Of a DNA stretch of 64,000 bases, positions 7,472-17,248 are shown piece by piece. A program made the translations under genes and the position numbers. The notes under the pieces are model-generated. The model searched no databases, had not been told where the DNA came from, and saw nothing but the letters and a program-made list of their open reading frames with translations. This stretch comes from an uncultured Oscillospiraceae bacterium (GTDB lineage Bacteria; Bacillota; Clostridia; Oscillospirales; Acutalibacteraceae): positions 1-64,000 of the forward strand of contig CABUFC010000003.1 in assembly GCA_902490735.1 (NCBI GenBank). Reading direction: 5' to 3'. Each line of letters begins with the position of its first letter. Position 1 is the stretch's first letter.

Positions 7472-9315
7472 TGTTTCCTCTTTACGAATAATAATTTCTC
7501 ATGAAAAACAACATATAAAATAATCCCCGCAATAAAAAATATACAAGCGATTATAACAATCTCGGAAAAATGCTGCCTTAAAAATGCCTTTAATTCAGCC
7601 ATCGCCGATATTTTAATTCCCGTCTTTATTTCAGCTGTCGATATTAAAGTTGCGTCCTTCGTTACGGGTTGTGCCAAATCGAATTTTTCGCCCGTTTCAA
7701 AATCGTTAAAGGTTTGCAGGTCGGCTTGTACCCCTCCTAAAACGCTCAAAACGGATTCACCGCTTTTAACCGAATACGGAATAAAAGATTCTGTATTTTT
7801 AAATTTAATTTGCACAGTATAAAACTCTTGTTTATTAACCCACGCTTCGTTTAAAAAGGCAACGCGTTCACTTAGAAAGCTACGCAACGCTTCCGTGCTT
7901 AAACCATTTTCTGTTTTCCACCTGATTATATTCATATAAGCTGAATCGGATATGGACTTTTCAAGAACCGAAAGCTTTGTGCTTAAATAATCGTTTAAAA
8001 CAGGTAAAAACTGTTCTTTATAAAGCTCTGCCACACGGTCGTAAAAACCTTTTTTCTTATAAAGGCTTTTATAATACGGAGCCGATTCATCCGGCGTTAT
8101 ATATCCCGTGTTAGCCATAAAAGCGCGCGGATTGCCGTTTCTCGCGGTTGATTCCCAGTATATTCCGAATGTCTGGTCATAGTCCCATAAGGGTCCTGCA
8201 TATATAACCGGTTGGTTATTTTTATATTTACAGTAAAAATAACTGCTTGCAAGATCCGCATCCGCGTTTTCGGATATTTCATCTATAATATATTTTTTAA
8301 CAAACGAATCTAAATCTATATTATCAGGCAGGCTGTCATCGTCCGACATGATAGATTGTTCCATATTGTTTACAATGCTTGATATTTGTGCCGCCGTCTT
8401 TATATTCACATTTTCGGGCGCCACAATTTCAACGGCTCTATTATTTTTAGTTAAAAACGGATTATTTAAGTCGTCCCATCTGCGCACAAGATCTATTTTG
8501 CACAAAAAGTCGGTATTTTTATTTGAACCGTCAACATTTATACTAAGTCTGTTTTCGCCAACTTCTATTTTTTCAGTAAGCAAATACAGCCCGTTATAAC
8601 TGCCGTTTAAGTAAACGTCAACATAGCGGCTGTCGGGAGTCCACTCCATTCCCGTTTCATGCGCGATATCGTATATTAGCTTGTTGCGCAAATTGGTCGT
8701 ATCATTTCCGTTTGCGAGCAAAATCCATTTGTCGCTTTTTGGCATAGATAAAATTTCACTGGGATTTGACAAAGTAAGAACGTACGGCTTTTTATCGTAC
8801 TGCCAGGTTGAATTTCCTCTGCCTTTTAGCTTATCTTTTTTGGCGCTGTAATTAAGCGCACCTTGCTCATCATAAATTTTAACCGAAACGGTTTCTTTAT
8901 AATCTTTATCGGCATGGATGCGTTCCATGTTCCCGGACTCGGTATCAATAAAAACCGCCGCGGTACTACTTGCTTTTAAAAAACAGAGTTTAAAAGGCTT
9001 GTTGCTTATTTTAACATCGTAAAAATTACCTAATAAAATATTTTTATCATTAAAATCATCTATAGTTATATCATAAGCGTCGTTTTTAACTACTAAAATA
9101 TCGGATACATCGGCAAATGACGGCAAAAACGCATAATAAGTTTTAAAATCTTCATCATACCATGCGGAAATTATTTGCCGGGATTTTGAATTTGAAACTT
9201 CAAACGACAGGTACGAGGGCCGAGTATTGTCATTAACAATTAAGTAAGAAATAATAAAAACAAATAAAACAATGAACGGAATTAACAGCAGTGTTTTCGC
9301 GACAAATCGTTTCAC
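7468..9315 (-). CDS. CotH-family atypical kinase, membrane-anchored
   Basis: CotH-like protein kinase fold. The GTG at 9315 is chosen as the start because ggaaggga lies 5-8 bases upstream; an ATG further up lacks this. This gives 615 residues. An N-terminal membrane segment (LLLIPFIVLFVFIISYLIV) and a C-terminal one near residue 590 (IVIIACIFFIAGIILYVVF) bracket a large outer domain. CotH hallmarks are visible: GRGNSTWQYDKKPY, LRNKLIYDIA, VYLNGSYNGLYLLTEKIEVG and the catalytic-type AGPLWDYDQTFG. CotH in Bacillus phosphorylates spore coat proteins. This two-TM version lies with VTC and DUF4956 genes in one operon. Confidence 0.88.
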   Translation of the reverse strand: MKRFVAKTLLLIPFIVLFVFIISYLIVNDNTRPSYLSFEVSNSKSRQIISAWYDEDFKTYYAFLPSFADVSDILVVKNDAYDITIDDFNDKNILLGNFYDVKISNKPFKLCFLKASSTAAVFIDTESGNMERIHADKDYKETVSVKIYDEQGALNYSAKKDKLKGRGNSTWQYDKKPYVLTLSNPSEILSMPKSDKWILLANGNDTTNLRNKLIYDIAHETGMEWTPDSRYVDVYLNGSYNGLYLLTEKIEVGENRLSINVDGSNKNTDFLCKIDLVRRWDDLNNPFLTKNNRAVEIVAPENVNIKTAAQISSIVNNMEQSIMSDDDSLPDNIDLDSFVKKYIIDEISENADADLASSYFYCKYKNNQPVIYAGPLWDYDQTFGIYWESTARNGNPRAFMANTGYITPDESAPYYKSLYKKKGFYDRVAELYKEQFLPVLNDYLSTKLSVLEKSISDSAYMNIIRWKTENGLSTEALRSFLSERVAFLNEAWVNKQEFYTVQIKFKNTESFIPYSVKSGESVLSVLGGVQADLQTFNDFETGEKFDLAQPVTKDATLISTAEIKTGIKISAMAELKAFLRQHFSEIVIIACIFFIAGIILYVVFHEKLLFVKRKQ

Positions 9316-9400
9316 ATATATCCCTTCCGTTCTTCTGTAATAACAAAAGCATTTTACCATAATAATCGACAATTTACAAGTTTTTTGACTTATTGAACAA

Positions 9401-9432
9401 AAAAATACCGCACTTAAAAGTGCGGTATTTTT
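9401..9432 (-). terminator. Terminator of the opp operon
   Basis: The hairpin aaataccgcact / agtgcggtattt has a short loop and A/T runs on both sides, so it could work in either direction. It follows the oppA stop on the minus strand. Confidence 0.9.
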
Positions 9433-9443
9433 AAGGATAATAT

Positions 9444-11105
9444 TTATCCAACGTATGCGTACTGGAAGTACCAGTATCCATACGGGCTATGCCAGGTTCC
9501 CTTTAATGTGGAGCTCTGGAGCCAGAAGTCATTGTAATATGCAACAGGGATACATGCATAATCTTCCATCATGATGGTTTCTGCCTCGTGAAGAGCTGCA
9601 AAGTGATCTTTTGTATTAGCTGTCTTGGATTTATCGATAGCAGCGTCGAATTTGTCACTCTTATATTTACCATCGTTGTTGCCGTTGGTAGAATAAAGAA
9701 GTTCGATCATATTAGAAGCATCGTTATAGTCCATTACCCAGCCGTTACGTGCCATTTCATAATCGCCGGCACGACGCATAGGAGTAAAGGAAGCCCATTC
9801 AACCTTTTCAATCTTCATGGTGATGCCGAGTTTCTTGTAGCATTCCTGGAGATATTCAGCAACAGCTACGTGATAACCGGAATCGTTTGTTGAATAGGTG
9901 ATGGTCGGGAAGCCTTTGCCTTCAGGATAGCCTGCGTCGGCAAGAGCCTGTTTTGCAGCAGCAAGATTTGCTTCGTAATCTTTGCTGATAAAGGTGTTGC
10001 CACCGTTTGCAGCAACTGCATTGTCAAAGAACATGCCTTCAGCATCAACAACGCCGGGTCCTACAAAGTTATAAGCCGGTGTATATGTGCCCTGCATGAT
10101 TGTGTTGGCAATATAGTCACGGTCGATAGCAAGGTTCAATGCTTTGCGAACATTTACATTGTTAAACGGAGCTTTCTGGGTGTTCATGTTGAGATAGTAG
10201 GTACCAAGAATGGTGTCAACATAGAAGTCGCCGCCGTCTGTAGATTTTTTAAGGCTCGGGATTTCTTCTGTAGGAACATCTTTAATCATTAAAGCTTCGC
10301 CGCTCTTGTAAGCAGCATAAGCAGCGCTTGAATCCTCTAAAAGCAAGAATGTGATTTGATCGGTAACGATTTTGCTGGAATCCCATCCACCGTTGTAGTT
10401 GGGGTTCTTTTTGCAAACTATACGTTCGCCGGGTATCCATTCGCTGATCATGTAAGGTCCGTTGCAAACATAGGTCTCGGGTTTAATTGCCCAAGCGTCT
10501 TTGTTGGTATCAATTGTAGCCTTTTGTACAGGGCTCATGGTACCGAATGCAACGATCTTATCAAAGTAAGAGCAAGGATATTCAAGTGTGATTGTAAGGG
10601 TCTTTCCGTCTTCGCTTGCAGAAACAGCTAATTTATCCTTATCGGGAGTTGTGGTGGTGTTGCCTTCAGCATCGGGATTACCTATAGCATCCTGATAACC
10701 TTTGATCATGCCAACAACAGTCTCTCCGTAAGGAGCTGCAACTGCGGGGTCTGTAAGGCGTTTGAATGTGTATTCAAAGTCCTTAGCATTAAGCTCGGAA
10801 CCGTCAGACCATTTAAGACCGTCACGCATGGTAAATGTCCATACTAAACCGTCGTCGCTTACAGTGTAGCTTTCTGCTTGGCCGGGCTGTACTTTATTGT
10901 CTTGGTCGATTATAAGCAATGTCTCGAACAAGGTAATAAGCATATTACCGCCGTCAACTGCACTGTTTAAAGCCGGGTCTAATGTTTCCGGGTTTGGTCC
11001 GATTTGTACGGTGATATTATCTGTCTTTTTAGACTGGCAGCCGGTAAAGCAGATAACCATCATACAAACAGCCAAAAGAAGTGCGAGAAGTTTTTTTGCG
11101 TTCAT
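9444..11105 (-). CDS. oppA: Oligopeptide ABC transporter substrate-binding lipoprotein
   Basis: SBP_bac_5 family lipoprotein, 553 residues. The signal peptide ends in the lipobox FTGC with Cys23 as the lipidated residue. The family signature region follows (PETLDPALNSAVDG, then SYTVSDDGLVWTFTMRDGLKWSDG). It captures oligopeptides outside the membrane for OppBC. It is the last gene of the operon, 75 bases after oppF, with its own strong site (aaaggagag). The higher-GC, strongly biased codon use in this gene compared with neighbours suggests high expression. A dipeptide or another solute cannot be excluded. Confidence 0.92.
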   Translation of the reverse strand: MNAKKLLALLLAVCMMVICFTGCQSKKTDNITVQIGPNPETLDPALNSAVDGGNMLITLFETLLIIDQDNKVQPGQAESYTVSDDGLVWTFTMRDGLKWSDGSELNAKDFEYTFKRLTDPAVAAPYGETVVGMIKGYQDAIGNPDAEGNTTTTPDKDKLAVSASEDGKTLTITLEYPCSYFDKIVAFGTMSPVQKATIDTNKDAWAIKPETYVCNGPYMISEWIPGERIVCKKNPNYNGGWDSSKIVTDQITFLLLEDSSAAYAAYKSGEALMIKDVPTEEIPSLKKSTDGGDFYVDTILGTYYLNMNTQKAPFNNVNVRKALNLAIDRDYIANTIMQGTYTPAYNFVGPGVVDAEGMFFDNAVAANGGNTFISKDYEANLAAAKQALADAGYPEGKGFPTITYSTNDSGYHVAVAEYLQECYKKLGITMKIEKVEWASFTPMRRAGDYEMARNGWVMDYNDASNMIELLYSTNGNNDGKYKSDKFDAAIDKSKTANTKDHFAALHEAETIMMEDYACIPVAYYNDFWLQSSTLKGTWHSPYGYWYFQYAYVG

Positions 11106-11180
11106 ATTTTTCTCTCCTTTTTTTATTTACAGTATCCCTGTATTATATCCATTGTACTGCCTGTACAATAAATACCACAA

Positions 11181-12221
11181 TTATTTAACTTTGTCAAGAT
11201 GGTGGCAGGCAACAAAATGTCCTTTTTCCACCTCTTTAAACTCAGGGCAAGAGTTTGCACAAGCCTCATCCGCATACGGGCAGCGAGTTCTAAAGCGACA
11301 TCCGCTCGGCGGATTTAACGGACTTGGAACATCGCCCTGAAGCACTATCCTTTTTGTGGCTTTTGCAACCTTAGGATCGGCTACCGGGATAGCCGAAATA
11401 AGGCTTTTAGTATATGGGTGAAGACTATGAGAAATAAGCTCGTAGCTTTCAGCTAATTCAACAAGTTTTCCAAGGTACATAACGCCAATTCTGTTTGAAA
11501 TATGTTTTACAACGCTTAAATCGTGGGCGATAAACAAATATGTAAGGCCCATTTCATTTTGCAAATCTTCAAACATGTTAACAACCTGTGCCTGAATGGA
11601 AACGTCGAGGGCTGATACAGGTTCATCGCAAACAATAAATTCCGGGTTAACAGCAAGAGCTCTCGCTATACCAACCCTTTGGCGCTGGCCGCCGGAAAAC
11701 TCATGAGGATAGCGGTTGGCGTGTTCGCTGTTAAAACCTACCCTTTCTAAAAGTGAAATTATTCTATCGTGCCTGTCTTTTTTATTATCAGCCAATTTAT
11801 GAATATCAATAGACTCACCGATAATGTCACCAATTGTCATTCTGGGGTCTAAACTCGCGTATGGATCCTGAAAAACAATTTGCATTTTACGCCTGTAAGG
11901 CAGCATATCGACCGCTACCTTCTTTGCAGGCGACTCGGTACCGTCAGGATTAATTATGGGATAAGTACCACTATCGAAAATCACTTTATTATCGTAAATA
12001 ATTCTACCATCTGTAGGTTCATAAAGTCTAAGAATTGTTCGTCCAACTGTTGTTTTGCCGCAGCCGGATTCGCCTACAAGACCCAAAGTTTCTCCCTTTT
12101 TAATAGCAAAAGAAACATCATCTACAGCCTGTACCAATTTTTTATTTTTACCATATCCGCCAACATGGAAATACTGCTGCAAGTGCTGTATTTCAAGCAG
12201 ATTCTCGGTTTTTGCTTCCAT
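11181..12221 (-). CDS. oppF: Oligopeptide ABC transporter ATP-binding protein OppF
   Basis: ABC ATPase of 346 residues with Walker A GESGCGKTT, Q-loop in FQDPYASLDPR, signature SGGQRQR, Walker B FIVCDEP and the H-loop AHDLSVV. The C-terminal oligopeptide/dipeptide domain contains CRFRTRCPYADEAC, a cysteine cluster that in related Opp/Dpp ATPases binds an Fe-S cluster. The start at 12221 is chosen because aaggaga lies nine bases upstream. The ATG shares one base with the oppD stop. It pairs with OppD to power the OppBC channel. Confidence 0.94.
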   Translation of the reverse strand: MEAKTENLLEIQHLQQYFHVGGYGKNKKLVQAVDDVSFAIKKGETLGLVGESGCGKTTVGRTILRLYEPTDGRIIYDNKVIFDSGTYPIINPDGTESPAKKVAVDMLPYRRKMQIVFQDPYASLDPRMTIGDIIGESIDIHKLADNKKDRHDRIISLLERVGFNSEHANRYPHEFSGGQRQRVGIARALAVNPEFIVCDEPVSALDVSIQAQVVNMFEDLQNEMGLTYLFIAHDLSVVKHISNRIGVMYLGKLVELAESYELISHSLHPYTKSLISAIPVADPKVAKATKRIVLQGDVPSPLNPPSGCRFRTRCPYADEACANSCPEFKEVEKGHFVACHHLDKVK

Positions 12222-13216
12222 CAATTATTATCTCCTTCCAGAGCTTTTTTTTGCAGAAGCCAACAATGGCTGTAATGAACGTCGGTTATGTCCGTTTTGG
12301 GCGGCATTTTATTCAAGCATATCTTCATACACTTTTCACATCTTGGCGCAAACGGACAGCCAGCCGGAGGATTTAAAAGATCTACAGGTTGACCCTCTAT
12401 AGGTACTAACCTTTCCTTCTCCTCGACATTTAATTTTGGTATGGATTTTATAAGTCCTTTAGTATATTCGTGCTGTGGATTATAAAAAATATCTTCAGCT
12501 GTACCGTATTCTACAATATGGCCGGCATACATAACGGCAATTTTTTCACACATGCTGGCAACTACACCAAGATCATGCGTAATCATTATTATTCCCATTC
12601 CAAGCTTTTTTCTAAGCTCCTGCATAAGTTCAAGAATTTGTGCTTGAATGGTAACGTCAAGAGCGGTTGTAGGCTCGTCAGCTATTAAAAGCTTTGGCTC
12701 ACAAGCAAGAGCTATAGCTACCATAACCCTCTGCCTCATACCGCCGGAAAGCTCATGTGGATACTGTTTTAAACGCTTTTTAGGTTCGTTTATTCCTACA
12801 AGCTCCAACAGTTCTTGAGCCCTTTCTCTGGCTTGCGCTTTCGTTTTATCGGTATGAAGAAGTATTACCTCTTCGATTTGGTTGCCGATTGTATAAACCG
12901 GATTTAAGCTGGTCATAGGTTCCTGGAAAATAATAGATACTTCATTTCCCCTGATCTTCCTGAATTCGGGCTCGGTCATCTTATGGATTTCGTGTCCGTT
13001 AAAATAAATGGTTCCGCTTACAAGTTTACCCGGGTATGCGGTAAGACCCATTATTGAATAAGCCGTTACGGATTTACCCGATCCGGACTCGCCGACTATG
13101 CCTAAAACGTCTCCCTCATTCATAGAAAACGACACGCCGTTAAGCGCCTTAACCTCACCTGCCGGAGTGAAAAAAGAGAGGTATTCGTCTTTTATTTCAA
13201 GAAGCTTTTTACTCAA
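12221..13216 (-). CDS. oppD: Oligopeptide ABC transporter ATP-binding protein OppD
   Basis: ABC ATPase of 331 residues. Motifs: Walker A GESGSGKSV, Q-loop IFQEPMTSLNP, signature SGGMRQR, Walker B LLIADEP, and THDLGVVA. The C-terminal Cys cluster is CPFAPRCEKCMKIC. The start codon is TTG, supported by aaggagagaat a few bases upstream. It lies 13 bases after oppC and is translationally linked to oppF. Confidence 0.94.
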   Translation of the reverse strand: MSKKLLEIKDEYLSFFTPAGEVKALNGVSFSMNEGDVLGIVGESGSGKSVTAYSIMGLTAYPGKLVSGTIYFNGHEIHKMTEPEFRKIRGNEVSIIFQEPMTSLNPVYTIGNQIEEVILLHTDKTKAQARERAQELLELVGINEPKKRLKQYPHELSGGMRQRVMVAIALACEPKLLIADEPTTALDVTIQAQILELMQELRKKLGMGIIMITHDLGVVASMCEKIAVMYAGHIVEYGTAEDIFYNPQHEYTKGLIKSIPKLNVEEKERLVPIEGQPVDLLNPPAGCPFAPRCEKCMKICLNKMPPKTDITDVHYSHCWLLQKKALEGDNN

Positions 13217-13229
13217 CTTTATTCTCTCC

Positions 13230-14270
13230 TTAATTCTTTAATTTCGGGTCAAACGCATCGCGAAGCCCGTCGCCAAACAGGTTAAATACAAGTATTACTA
13301 TGCTAATTGTAACGGCAGGCAATAACAAAAGATGCGGATATGTGTTCATACCCTTTATAGCATCGGTTGCAAGGGATCCAAGTGAAGGCATCGGTGCCGC
13401 GACACCAAGACCTAAGAACGAAAGATAACTTTCGGTAAATATAGCCGAAGGAATCTGAAGGGTTGTGGTAACAATAAGTGTACCTATACAGTTTGTTAAG
13501 AGGTGCTTTTTAATTATTCTCGGACTTTTAGCGCCCAAAGCTCTTGCCGCAGTAACATATTCGGCTTCTTTTAAAATAAGCACCTGTGAGCGTGTAATAC
13601 GCGCCATACCAACCCAGTACAAAAGAACAAAAACTATAAAAATGGCAATTAAGTTTGGTCCTATGGTTTCCATCCATCGAAATCCCGGCTGCAATGCCAA
13701 ATCTTCAAGCTTTGGTTTTAAGGACATAGACAATATGATTATTAACAGAATGTCCGGTATCGTATACAAAATATCGGTAATTCGCATCATTACATTATCT
13801 ACCCAGCCGCCGGCAAAACCGGAAACCGCGCCGTATGTTGCGCCAACAATTAAAACCAAGGCCGCGCAGATAAAGCCAACCGTAAGACTTATTCTGGTGC
13901 CCATCATAAGTCTAACTGCAAAATCGCGTCCGAGTTTGTCGGTGCCGGCAATGTGCGGGAAAACGCTCTCACCCGCGGCAATTTTTGCCTGTTCGGTTGT
14001 GCCGTACTGGAACGGAGCTAAATTTTCGCTGCCCTGTACCTGCTGAGAATAGCTATACGGCCAAAAGCTTGGCAAAATATATGCAAAAATAAATATTATT
14101 ACTATAAAAACAAAGCTGACCATTGCGATTTTGTTTTTGCGAAGTCGTCTTAGTCCGTCTTTCCAAAAGTTTACACTTTCTCGCATTACTACGAGACTTT
14201 GCTTTTCATCTTTTGTAGCGGGCAAGAAATCGTCAGCATTAAGTTGCAAGCTCGGTAAAATCTTTTTCAT
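13230..14270 (-). CDS. oppC: Oligopeptide ABC transporter permease OppC
   Basis: Inner-membrane permease of 346 residues. A ~40-residue cytoplasmic N-terminus precedes the first membrane segment (MVSFVFIVIIFIFAYILP). The binding-protein-dependent transport domain follows, with the EAA loop around EAEYVTAARALGAKSPRIIKKH contacting the ATPases. Six membrane segments are visible in total. It forms the channel with OppB, encoded 17 bases upstream. Confidence 0.94.
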   Translation of the reverse strand: MKKILPSLQLNADDFLPATKDEKQSLVVMRESVNFWKDGLRRLRKNKIAMVSFVFIVIIFIFAYILPSFWPYSYSQQVQGSENLAPFQYGTTEQAKIAAGESVFPHIAGTDKLGRDFAVRLMMGTRISLTVGFICAALVLIVGATYGAVSGFAGGWVDNVMMRITDILYTIPDILLIIILSMSLKPKLEDLALQPGFRWMETIGPNLIAIFIVFVLLYWVGMARITRSQVLILKEAEYVTAARALGAKSPRIIKKHLLTNCIGTLIVTTTLQIPSAIFTESYLSFLGLGVAAPMPSLGSLATDAIKGMNTYPHLLLLPAVTISIVILVFNLFGDGLRDAFDPKLKN

Positions 14271-14287
14271 TATCCGTTTCCCACTTT

Positions 14288-15214
14288 TTATTTAAGTTTA
14301 ATTCTCGGGTCGACTACCTTGTAAAGTATATCAACAATAACATTAGCAATAATGATAAGCGTTGCAAGAATGATTGTCGTACCCATAATCATTGTATAGT
14401 CTCTATTTGTAATCGAAGATACAAATTCGCGTCCAAGGCCGGGAATAGTAAATATCTTTTCAACTACAAAAGAGCCGGTCATTAAACTTGCAAGCATCGG
14501 TCCTACGTAGGTAATAATCGGAAGAATAGCATTACGCAACGCATGCTTAAACAAAATCACAAAACCTGAAAGGCCCTTCGCTTTAGCCGTACGTATATAA
14601 TCCTGTCCCATTACATCAAGCAAACTTGAACGCATAAGCCTTGTGATATACGAAGTCGGATAAATGGCAAGCGCCGTAACCGGCATTATGTAAGAAAGCA
14701 TGCTGTTAAGCCCGACCGTCGGCAAAATATTGAGCTTACTGCCGAATGTATACAACAATATAACACTGCTTATAAAACTCGGTATTGCTATGCCGCAGGT
14801 GGCAAAAACAATTATTATGTTGTCTGCAAGCTTCCCTCGGTGATACGCCGAAATACATCCAAGCGGAATACCCACAAGCAACGCCACTGCAACAGCGATT
14901 CCCGCAAGTCCCGCAGACACGGGGAATTTTGAGAAAATAATATCTGAAACAGTTCTTCCGCGCTGACGAAGGCTAAAGCCCATATCGCCCTTTAGAAAAT
15001 CAGTCATATAAGTCACATAGCGGGTAAGAATAGGCTTATCCAACCCGTATTTTTCCGCAAGCGCGGCCTGTGCCGCTTTGCTTATGGACTTTTCAGCTAC
15101 GAACGGTCCGCCAGGTACCAAATTCATAAGAAAAAATGTAAGCGTGGCAACAATAAAGATACTCAAAATTCCCATAAGCACACGCTTAACAATATATTTA
15201 GCCAAAAAATTCAT
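14288..15214 (-). CDS. oppB: Oligopeptide ABC transporter permease OppB
   Basis: Inner-membrane permease of 308 residues, the usual OppB/DppB length. The N-terminal membrane segment (VLMGILSIFIVATLTFFLM) is followed by the family's PGGPF. The EAA loop is recognisable in DYIRTAKAKGLSGFVILFKHALRNA (split across residues ~205-230). It is the first gene of the operon oppB-oppC-oppD-oppF-oppA. The promoter lies at 15304-15332, leaving an ~85-base leader. Confidence 0.94.
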   Translation of the reverse strand: MNFLAKYIVKRVLMGILSIFIVATLTFFLMNLVPGGPFVAEKSISKAAQAALAEKYGLDKPILTRYVTYMTDFLKGDMGFSLRQRGRTVSDIIFSKFPVSAGLAGIAVAVALLVGIPLGCISAYHRGKLADNIIIVFATCGIAIPSFISSVILLYTFGSKLNILPTVGLNSMLSYIMPVTALAIYPTSYITRLMRSSLLDVMGQDYIRTAKAKGLSGFVILFKHALRNAILPIITYVGPMLASLMTGSFVVEKIFTIPGLGREFVSSITNRDYTMIMGTTIILATLIIIANVIVDILYKVVDPRIKLK

Positions 15215-15303
15215 CCCCCTTGGAATTTTAAAAATAAAAAGATTTAACAGTTTAAATCGCTAAAATTTTAAGCAACATAAAAAAATCCTTTTACAGATAA
15301 TTA

Positions 15304-15332
15304 ATTTTAGCACAGCACTTTAGTAAAGTCAA
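15304..15332 (-). promoter_or_regulatory. SigA-type promoter of the opp operon
   Basis: Minus strand TTGACT, 17-base spacer, TAAAAT. It lies between the M24 peptidase gene and oppB. No operator was recognised in the leader, although such operons are often under nitrogen control. Confidence 0.7.
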
Positions 15333-15372
15333 TCAAAAATATTGTAAATATAAGTTAAAACTTAATAGTTTG

Positions 15373-16440
15373 TCAAATTATTAACAAGTTTTTGGGACTT
15401 TTTGTTAAGTTTATGCACCCATCATCTGTAACATAAACCATGTCTTCAATTCTAACACCGAATTTGTCCGGTAAATATATGCCCGGCTCTACCGTCATAA
15501 CAGTACCCGGTTTTAATACTGTGTCGCATCTGGTATTAAAATTGGGGCGCTCGTGGATTTCAATTCCTACACTATGTCCAAGCCCGTGCCCGAAATTTTC
15601 TTTGTATCCGTTTTTTGATATATATTCCCTGGCAATACTGTCAATATCTTTACAAACCATACCGCTTTTTATTTTATCTATTGCTTTTTGCTGTGCATTA
15701 AAAACAATATCGTAAACCTTTTTCTGCTCATCAGATACACAGCCTACCGCAACAGTTCTAGTCATATCAGACCTGTAACCGTCAACGGTTGCTCCAAAAT
15801 CCATGGTTAAAAAATCACCTTTTTCGATTTTTTTGTCAGTAGGCACTCCGTGCGGAAGCGACGAGTTTTTCCCGGACACCACAATAAAATCGAATGCCAC
15901 GGCATCTGCACCGTTTTTGCGCATAAAAAACTCCATATCTAACATAATTTCCTTTTCGGTGCGACCAATCGAAATACGGTTTAAAATATAGTTGAATGTT
16001 TCGTCGGTAAGCTTTTGCGCCTTTTTTATTAACGACAGTTCTTTTTCACTTTTTACGCTTCTTAAATCCTTTAAAATAACATCGAATTTGTCTTCGCTTG
16101 AAACAACTATATTGCAAAAAGCGTCCTTGTACTTCTTAAATACGTCCAGCGATACGCTTTCGGTTTCTATATAAACGGTTTTAACCCCGTCCTTTAAAAG
16201 CAAATCTTTTAGTTCATCTAATGGTAAGACCGATAAAACAACTTCGCAGCTTTTAACTGTCTTTTGAGCTTTTTCCACATATCTTGAATCGATAAGAAAT
16301 ACCGCGCGGTTGTTGGAAATATATACAAAACCGTCACTTGAATCGAACCCGGTAATATAAAACCTGTTAGGGATGCTTTCTACAATTAAAGCCTCATCAT
16401 TAGAAAGATTGCTTTTTAAAACAGATACTACTTCATTCAT
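15373..16440 (-). CDS. Xaa-Pro peptidase family protein (M24)
   Basis: Creatinase-like N-terminal domain (residues ~1-125) and M24 pita-bread metallopeptidase domain (~130-355), 355 residues in all. The five metal ligands are visible: two Asp in TMDFGATVDGYRSDMTRT, His in FGHGLGHSVG, Glu in TVEPGIYLP and Glu in RIEDMVYV. It cleaves Xaa-Pro bonds, completing breakdown of proline-containing peptides. It follows the AraC regulator gene with an 8-base overlap, so both are one transcript. Aminopeptidase P versus prolidase cannot be settled from sequence alone. Confidence 0.9.
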   Translation of the reverse strand: MNEVVSVLKSNLSNDEALIVESIPNRFYITGFDSSDGFVYISNNRAVFLIDSRYVEKAQKTVKSCEVVLSVLPLDELKDLLLKDGVKTVYIETESVSLDVFKKYKDAFCNIVVSSEDKFDVILKDLRSVKSEKELSLIKKAQKLTDETFNYILNRISIGRTEKEIMLDMEFFMRKNGADAVAFDFIVVSGKNSSLPHGVPTDKKIEKGDFLTMDFGATVDGYRSDMTRTVAVGCVSDEQKKVYDIVFNAQQKAIDKIKSGMVCKDIDSIAREYISKNGYKENFGHGLGHSVGIEIHERPNFNTRCDTVLKPGTVMTVEPGIYLPDKFGVRIEDMVYVTDDGCINLTKSPKNLLII

Positions 16441-17248
16441 TTTTATTACTCCTTAATTTATTTTGATAGTTTTTAGGCGAAACGCCCATCTTTTTTCGAA
16501 ATACTCTTGAAAAATATAGCGGATCGGCAAAGCCGACTGAATACGAAACGGTTTTTACAGATATATCGGTTTTTTGAAAAAGCTCAATAGCGCGCTGCAT
16601 TCGAATATCCAAAAGATATTCGCTCGGTGTCGAATTATATTTAGCTTTAAATGCGCGGTAAAGTGACACTCTCGTTGTGCTAAGCTTTTCGGCTAAAGAC
16701 TCTATAGTAAGCGAAGAATTAAAATACTCGTTGCGCATAATGCTTACGGCGCCGTCAATTAACGACCAGTTTTCGTTTTTGCTGTGCTCGCTTAAAAAAC
16801 TATCGGCTAAAAGCCCCAAAAGTTCATAAAGCTTGCCTTTTGCAATTATTTTTTGTGAAGGCTCTTGGGCTATATAATGCTCCCGAATCTCATAAAAAAG
16901 CCTTGCTATATCATCATTAACTTTATCGGTCACGGGATGGTTGGCATCTACATCAATAAGCTTTAAAAGCTTTGGCGCTTCGTCTCCGGAAAAATCCACC
17001 CACCGGTATTCCCACGGTTTCTCAAGATCAGGGTAATAAGAAACTTCGACATTTCTAAACATAAAAAAGCACTGGCCTTTATTAACCTCATGTCGTCGGC
17101 CTTTGCAAACAAAATATCCTTTACCTTCACATACATAGTGTATTACGTAATTGTTTCTAACGGTTGGACCTACAGAATGAGTGTCTTCTGCCCCTTTATG
17201 CCCTGCAAAATAAAGCATTAAATCGCGAATTACGGTATCATTTGCCAT
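16433..17248 (-). CDS. AraC family transcriptional regulator
   Basis: 271 residues: an N-terminal cupin-type ligand-binding domain (~15-150, with VCEGKGYFVCKGRRHEV) and a C-terminal double helix-turn-helix (~170-267). The latter has the typical SVKTVSYSVGFADPLYFSRVFRK pattern (positions ~235-257) and the closing MGVSPKNYQ. It is divergent from the two alpha-galactosidase genes, separated by 107 bases, so it very likely controls them in response to a galactoside. It also overlaps the downstream peptidase gene. Confidence 0.9.
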   Translation of the reverse strand: MANDTVIRDLMLYFAGHKGAEDTHSVGPTVRNNYVIHYVCEGKGYFVCKGRRHEVNKGQCFFMFRNVEVSYYPDLEKPWEYRWVDFSGDEAPKLLKLIDVDANHPVTDKVNDDIARLFYEIREHYIAQEPSQKIIAKGKLYELLGLLADSFLSEHSKNENWSLIDGAVSIMRNEYFNSSLTIESLAEKLSTTRVSLYRAFKAKYNSTPSEYLLDIRMQRAIELFQKTDISVKTVSYSVGFADPLYFSRVFRKKMGVSPKNYQNKLRSNKNE

